A stretch of DNA of 64,000 nt, taken from Longimicrobium sp. (GTDB lineage: Bacteria > Gemmatimonadota > Gemmatimonadetes > Longimicrobiales > Longimicrobiaceae). Under the pieces are notes generated by a model. That model saw only the letters and a program-made list of their open reading frames with translations. It was not told the DNA's origin and did no database searches. The position numbers were made by a program, and so were the translations under genes. Position 1 is the first letter of the stretch. The number at the start of each line of letters is the position of its first letter. This document shows, one piece after another, positions 60,538 through 64,000 of the stretch. The stretch lies in NCBI GenBank assembly GCA_036387335.1, contig DASVTZ010000110.1, positions 23,650 to 87,649 of the forward strand, in the 5' to 3' direction.

Positions 60538-61317
60538 TCAGCGGCTGACGGTCGCCCACACGCCGATGTTGTTGCCACCCGTGGCGCTGCGAAGCGCCGA
60601 CTCCGGCAGCTCCACCACGATGGCCATCGAGTTGAAGGGCGCCAGGAAGTCCACCGCGGGGCCGCGGGTCGCGTCGAACGGGCCCGGGTTGGCGATGGAG
60701 GCCGGCCGGAACGCGTTGGCGGACTTGGTGATCGTCGACGCCGGCCCGCGCGACGGGCGGCGGTCCGGAAGGATGCGGAAGAACTGCTCGAGGTCGATGT
60801 AGAACGGATCGTCGCGCGGCCCCGTGAAGAGCTGCACCTGCGTGGCGCCCGTGCCGCTGGTGAGGGTGCCGCCCATAGCGCCCACGATGTCCGGCGTGCT
60901 CTTGGCCACCCGGTTCAGCATTCCCTTCGTCGTCGGCACCACCGGCCCGAACATCCCCACCTGCTGCCCGCCCCCGGTCGCCGCGTCGTCGAACTGGAAC
61001 TGGATGACCAGGTCCTCGATGGCGTCGCCGGTGTTGTCGATCTTGATCTGGTACAGCGCGTTCGGGTCGAAGCGCGCGGCCGACGTGCCGGCCGGCGTGA
61101 TGGGCGACTGCGTGGTCATCACCAGGGCCACGCGGTCCGTGGTGCTGCCGGGGAACACGTACACGTCGTTGATGTCCAGCCGGGGGCTGAGCTCTACTTC
61201 GGGTGTGTCCTGGTGGTCCGATCCCACCACCTGCCTTACTCCGGCCACCGTGGCCACGGACGCTGCCGCGAACAGCAGCGCCGCGGCTCCGCGTCGGGCC
61301 GAGAACGACATCCTCAT
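60538..61317 (-). CDS. DUF4331-family exported protein, N-terminal half
   Basis: The ATG at 61317 has GGGAGGG 6 bp upstream. The 259-residue product has a signal peptide (AAALLFAAASVATVAGV) and the DUF4331 opening: GSDHQDTPEVELSPRLDIND and VYVFPGSTTDRVALVMTTQS. These are followed by LYQIKIDNTGDAIEDLVIQF and VQLFTGPRDDPFYIDLEQFF. It is the first gene of the envelope/metal cluster and lies 33 bp upstream of the second DUF4331 half. Full-length relatives are single proteins. Confidence 0.8.
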   Translation of the reverse strand: MRMSFSARRGAAALLFAAASVATVAGVRQVVGSDHQDTPEVELSPRLDINDVYVFPGSTTDRVALVMTTQSPITPAGTSAARFDPNALYQIKIDNTGDAIEDLVIQFQFDDAATGGGQQVGMFGPVVPTTKGMLNRVAKSTPDIVGAMGGTLTSGTGATQVQLFTGPRDDPFYIDLEQFFRILPDRRPSRGPASTITKSANAFRPASIANPGPFDATRGPAVDFLAPFNSMAIVVELPESALRSATGGNNIGVWATVSR

Positions 61318-61500
61318 GGGGGTCCCTCCCTGCTGGTTGTTGATTCCGGCGGAGCCAAGCGCTCCGGTGCCGGGTCCTGCGTTGCCTTCCAGACGGGTGG
61401 CTGACGGCCGGGCTGAGCGCCGTTCAACGTTCCCTTCCAGATAGCTACGCCGCCCGTCCGCGAGTGGATCTCTCCGGCCGAAAATCAGAACAGCAGGGGG

Positions 61501-61571
61501 CTCGCGCGGAGGCGCGGAGACGCAGAGAGAGCACGCGAAGTTCTCTCTGCGTGTCCGCGTCTCCGCGTGAG
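61501..61571. repeat. Short palindromic element, CTCACGCGGAG family
   Basis: CTCGCGCGGAG (61501-61511) and CTCCGCGTGAG (61561-61571) pair with one mismatch, and inner arms GACGCAGAGAGAGCACGCGAA and TTCTCTCTGCGTGTCCGCG are largely complementary. It lies upstream of the DUF4331 gene. Confidence 0.8.
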
Positions 61572-61584
61572 GCAAAACGACGCA

Positions 61585-61615
61585 GAGGCCCGGAGAGATG
61601 GTCTCTCCGGGCCTC
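61585..61615 (-). terminator. Rho-independent terminator of the first AraC gene
   Basis: GAGGCCCGGAGAGA (61585-61598) pairs perfectly with TCTCTCCGGGCCTC (61602-61615) over a 3-nt loop, 25 bp past the leftward stop at 61641. On the minus strand GTCGTTTTGCC follows. Confidence 0.8.
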
Positions 61616-61640
61616 CGTTGTGTTGGGACTGCGGTTCAGG

Positions 61641-62516
61641 TCAGACGGTCGCGAGCTCGGTGTCGTGCTCGGACCAGGTGTCGTCGCTCCACTCGGGCGC
61701 GCCGCGGGTGTTGCGGACGTACGCGCCGGGCGTGACGCCCACGTTGCGCGCGAAGTAGCGCGTCAGGTGGCTCTGGTCCGCAAAGCCGGCCTCCAGCGCG
61801 GCGCGGCTGATGGAGACGCCATTGGCGAGAAGGGAGCGGGCCGTGGCGATGCGAAGCTGCGTGTGGTACGTGTGCGGCGGGACCCCGAAGCGCTTGGCGA
61901 AGGCACGCAGCAGGTGGAACTTGCTCAGCCCCGCCGCCGCCGCCAGGTCGTCCAGCGACACCGCTCGCCCGGGCGACTCGTGCAGCAGGTCGCGCGCGCG
62001 GAGGAGGGCGGCCGAGCTCGGATCGGCGGGGGCCGGGCGGGGGGCGGGCTCCACGAAGCGGCGCAGCACCTCGTCCAGCACCAGCGCCAGCCGGCACTGC
62101 GCCTCCAGCACCGAAGCATCGCGGTCGAGCGCCGCGTGCAGGGCGGTGATGGCGCGGAAAAGTGTGGCATCGGAGGTACAGGCGGGACGCAGATGCACCG
62201 GCTCCACGCTCCCGCCACGGTAGCGCGCGAGCACCTCGGGGGCCACGAACAGCACGCGGAAGGAGGCCGGCCCGTCTACCCGGCGGTCTGCGTGGACCTC
62301 GCCGGGCTCCATCATCAGCGTGTCGCCGGGGCGCACGGGGTGCGTCTCCTGACGGTAGCGGTACTCACCCGTTCCACGGTAAACCGTAGTCAGGGCATAC
62401 ACTTCGTGGTACCAGCGCCAGAGGCGGTGGCTGCCGTCCACCCGCATGACCTCCACCCCCGGGAGAACCGCGGGGCGCCACACCCGCACCTGTTCTTCCA
62501 GCACCTTGCTCGCCAC
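61641..62516 (-). CDS. AraC-family transcriptional regulator with cupin sensor domain
   Basis: The 291-residue protein has an N-terminal cupin-like AraC domain (YRQETHPVRPGDTLMMEPGE with VHADRRVDG) and the two C-terminal helix-turn-helix motifs (LDDLAAAAGLSKFHLLRAFA, ISRAALEAGFADQSHLTRYF with GVTPGAYVR). The ligand is unknown. It is followed by a strong terminator. A shorter AraC protein with similar DNA-binding helices is encoded about 270 bp upstream. Confidence 0.93.
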   Translation of the reverse strand: MASKVLEEQVRVWRPAVLPGVEVMRVDGSHRLWRWYHEVYALTTVYRGTGEYRYRQETHPVRPGDTLMMEPGEVHADRRVDGPASFRVLFVAPEVLARYRGGSVEPVHLRPACTSDATLFRAITALHAALDRDASVLEAQCRLALVLDEVLRRFVEPAPRPAPADPSSAALLRARDLLHESPGRAVSLDDLAAAAGLSKFHLLRAFAKRFGVPPHTYHTQLRIATARSLLANGVSISRAALEAGFADQSHLTRYFARNVGVTPGAYVRNTRGAPEWSDDTWSEHDTELATV

Positions 62517-62642
62517 CGCGCACCTCTGCAGAGTAGACCGTTCCGACGCCTACGGAGCGCCGCCGTACCGGGGCGGCCCGCAAATTGGCGGCCAATTGTA
62601 TGGCGTGAAACTGACGTTTACTCCGGGCGCTGTATGGGCGAA

Positions 62643-62684
62643 GGTGCGGGAGGGTGACGGCGTGTCGCCGCACCCTCCCGCACC
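62643..62684. terminator. Long perfect hairpin between the AraC genes
   Basis: GGTGCGGGAGGGTG (62643-62656) pairs perfectly with CACCCTCCCGCACC (62671-62684), and the 14-nt loop contains a further CGGCG/CGCCG pairing. It may terminate the leftward short AraC gene that ends at 62789, although it is about 100 bp downstream and has no T-run. Confidence 0.5.
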
Positions 62685-62788
62685 CGTTCCGGCGCCGCCG
62701 CTCCACCTGCCCCATGCGGAGCAAGATCTTTATCCACAGCCGCTTTCGCCGCTGCTACCGCCTCAGCGGATGCCCGGCGCCGCCCTCT

Positions 62789-63187
62789 CTACACCGCGGC
62801 CGCGACGAGGCCCGGCCGCTCACGCGCGTAGCGTCCGGGCGTGGTGCCGGTGAAACGCTTGAAGTGGCGGCATAGGTGGCTGGCGTCGGAAAAGCCGGTG
62901 CGCACGGCGGCGTCCTGCACCGAGGTGCCGTCGCGCAGCATCTCCATGGCGCGGTCGACGCGCACCCGGTTCTGGTAGGTGTGCGGCGGAATCCCCACGG
63001 CCTCGGTGAAGCGGCGCGCGAGGTGGAACTTGCTCACCCCGGCCACGCCGGCGAGCTCGTCCAGCGGCACGTTGCGGATCCAGTGCTCATCCAGGTAAGC
63101 GCGGGCACGCGACACGTAAGGCGCGGCGCGGCCATCGCCATCCGCTGACGGCGGTGTGTTACGGGGGGCGGCGTCGATCATCGGCAT
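62789..63187 (-). CDS. Short AraC-type DNA-binding protein
   Basis: The frame opens at 63244, but Met at 63187 (MPMIDAAPRN) is a more natural start, giving about 132 residues. It consists almost entirely of the AraC double helix-turn-helix domain (LDELAGVAGVSKFHLARRFT, VQDAAVRTGFSDASHLCRHF with GTTPGRYARE); there is no sensor domain. Its target sites are unknown. Confidence 0.85.
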   Translation of the reverse strand: MPMIDAAPRNTPPSADGDGRAAPYVSRARAYLDEHWIRNVPLDELAGVAGVSKFHLARRFTEAVGIPPHTYQNRVRVDRAMEMLRDGTSVQDAAVRTGFSDASHLCRHFKRFTGTTPGRYARERPGLVAAAV

Positions 63188-63275
63188 CGGACGGAAGGAG
63201 GGGCGCGCAAGAACCGGCGTGCAATTTGTCACTCCGCCTTCCACCGGTCTTGAAGAAAAATGCGCCCCGCCCTCC

Positions 63276-63533
63276 CTACACCACTTCCACCTCGTCGGCG
63301 TAGCACCAGCGCCAGCTCTCCCCCGGCTCGATGCTCTGCACGATGGGGTGTGTCGTCACGTGGAAGTGCTTCGTGGCGTGGCGGTTGGGCGACGAGTCGC
63401 AGCACCCCACGTGCCCGCACGAGAGGCACAGCCGCAGGTGAACCCACCCGCTCCCGATCTTCAGGCACTCCTCGCACCCCTTGCTGTTGGGGCTCACGTC
63501 GCGGATCTGGTCCGTGTGGGTGCAGCGTTGCAT
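63276..63533 (-). CDS. UBP-type zinc-finger protein
   Basis: The 85-residue protein is a single zf-UBP domain: CTHTDQIRDVSPNSKGCEEC, WVHLRLCLSCGHVGCCDSSP, and NRHATKHFHVTTHPIVQSIE, with the full set of Cys/His ligands. In eukaryotes this domain binds the ubiquitin C-terminus; stand-alone bacterial copies are common and uncharacterised. It follows the short AraC gene in the same direction but with a gap, and has no clear operon partner. Confidence 0.92.
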   Translation of the reverse strand: MQRCTHTDQIRDVSPNSKGCEECLKIGSGWVHLRLCLSCGHVGCCDSSPNRHATKHFHVTTHPIVQSIEPGESWRWCYADEVEVV

Positions 63534-63601
63534 GGGAAGGCTCCGGGAAAGGGAAGTGCGTGGGGAGAGGGGCCCTCACCCCCGGCTCGTTACACTCGCC
63601 T

Positions 63602-63654
63602 GCCCCCTCTCCCGATAACAGAGGGCTCCGCCCTCTGTTATCGGGAGAGGGGGC
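63602..63654. repeat. Perfect 25-bp-stem hairpin
   Basis: GCCCCCTCTCCCGATAACAG plus GGGC-adjacent bases (63602-63626) form the exact reverse complement of 63630-63654, with loop TCC. It is flanked by GC-rich purine/pyrimidine tracts (GGGGGAGGGGGAG region to about 63731). It may be a terminator for neither, either or both flanking genes, or a repeat element; only this copy is in the window. Confidence 0.85.
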
Positions 63655-63812
63655 TTGGGGTGCGTGGAGGGCCCCCTCCCCCCGGCCCCCTCCCCCGCCT
63701 GCGGGGGCGCAGGGCGGGGGAGGGGGAGAACTCCGTGTCACGATGCTCAGATCCGGAAGGGGGCGATTCCATCGCGCCGGGACCATGGCTACGCACCTCA
63801 TCTGGCGGCGCA

Positions 63813-63864
63813 CGAGACGGCTTCAGCCGTCTTCGCGTGGTTCCAGCCGGGGGCTTCAGCCCCA
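63813..63864. repeat. GGTTCCAG hairpin repeat, copy C
   Basis: CGAGACGGCTTCAGCCGTC then TTCGCGTGGTTCCAGCC and the hairpin GGGGGCTTCAGCCCC. Compared with copy A, the first stem differs by compensating changes (ACGGCTTCAGCCGT), so pairing is preserved. Confidence 0.75.
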
Positions 63865-64000
63865 TAGGCGTTAACTTAAGGCCTTAAACTTCTTGATTTC
63901 AAGGAGTTGCATCGTCCGCTTTCGGGGTGGCTCTCGGAGCCTACGCCGTACTTCGCGTCCCCGCTCCAGCAGCACGCTGGGCAGGCAGGGGAGCGCGACC
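63865..64000. other. Window end, no supported gene
   Basis: A minus-strand frame enters from the right edge and ends in KRTMQLLEIKKFKALS at a stop near 63869. It could be the C-terminus of a gene outside the window, but there are too few residues for any call. Confidence 0.3.

Noticed and set aside
63869..64000. Possible C-terminal end of a gene entering from the right edge
   Set aside because: Only about 43 codons, no motif; cannot be distinguished from a chance open frame.

Overview
This window is high-GC bacterial chromosome with no rRNA, prophage, CRISPR array or intact insertion sequence. The mix of TonB receptors, ECF sigma/FecR pairs, lipoproteins, RCC1 propeller proteins, split DUF4331 proteins and very many dispersed palindromic repeats suggests Gemmatimonadota, perhaps a Longimicrobium relative. 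That placement is inference from content, not from a marker gene. Most genes are chromosomal housekeeping or metabolism. Three stretches (about 2.45-4.6, 25-28 and 30.6-32.7 kb) look lower in GC, carry unfamiliar genes and read as acquired accessory DNA.

Layout. 0-2.4 kb: a radical SAM gene cut by the edge, an SRPBCC-ArsR operon with a promoter and tandem operators, and a glycolipid-binding-like gene. 2.5-4.3 kb: an orphan protein with a nuclease-like C-terminus. 4.6-10.1 kb: YceI and an intradiol dioxygenase-like protein, an ECF sigma/FecR pair, an orphan Phd-type antitoxin and a membrane M48 peptidase. 10.2-11.2 kb: a scrambled MazEF locus with two antitoxin copies. 11.4-15.6 kb: a three-subunit xanthine dehydrogenase and a guanine-deaminase-like enzyme. 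16.7-19.9 kb: a glycan operon (GT39-like enzyme, methyltransferase, GT2). 20-20.6 kb: a small gene with a consensus promoter and a strong terminator, then tRNA-Arg and tRNA-Asp. 21-25 kb: HNH endonuclease, pseudouridine synthase, aldolase-like DUF6986 protein and RCC1 protein. 25-32.8 kb: accessory genes, including a GAF membrane protein, an S41-like peptidase and a papain-like peptidase paired with a small protein ending in Gly-Gly. 32.8-35.7 kb: a sugar-dehydrogenase-like lipoprotein and a GNAT/DUF488/DUF433 operon.

35.8-41 kb carries the urate-degradation operon: an integral-membrane protein, allantoinase, allantoicase, OHCU decarboxylase, HIU hydrolase and membrane urate oxidase PuuD. Together with the xanthine dehydrogenase at 11-15 kb it covers guanine/xanthine to ureidoglycolate. 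41-52.6 kb: a sigma/anti-sigma pair, an SLC13-type carboxylate transporter, thioesterase II, a HEAT-cyclophilin, a class C beta-lactamase-like hydrolase and exonuclease VII (xseA/xseB). 53-61.3 kb: eight co-directional envelope genes (two DUF4331 halves, a beta-barrel, a TPR protein, HupE/UreJ, DUF6702, a histidine-rich protein and a TonB receptor) that look like one metal-related system. 61.6-63.5 kb: two AraC regulators and a zf-UBP protein.

Intergenic DNA is unusually rich in repeats. There are at least five families: a palindromic CTCACGCGGAG...CTCCGCGTGAG element, a ~195-bp MITE-like element with 12-14 bp terminal inverted repeats, heptamer arrays (AGTGCTA/TAGCACT), a GGTTCCAG hairpin element, and a perfect 25-bp-stem hairpin.
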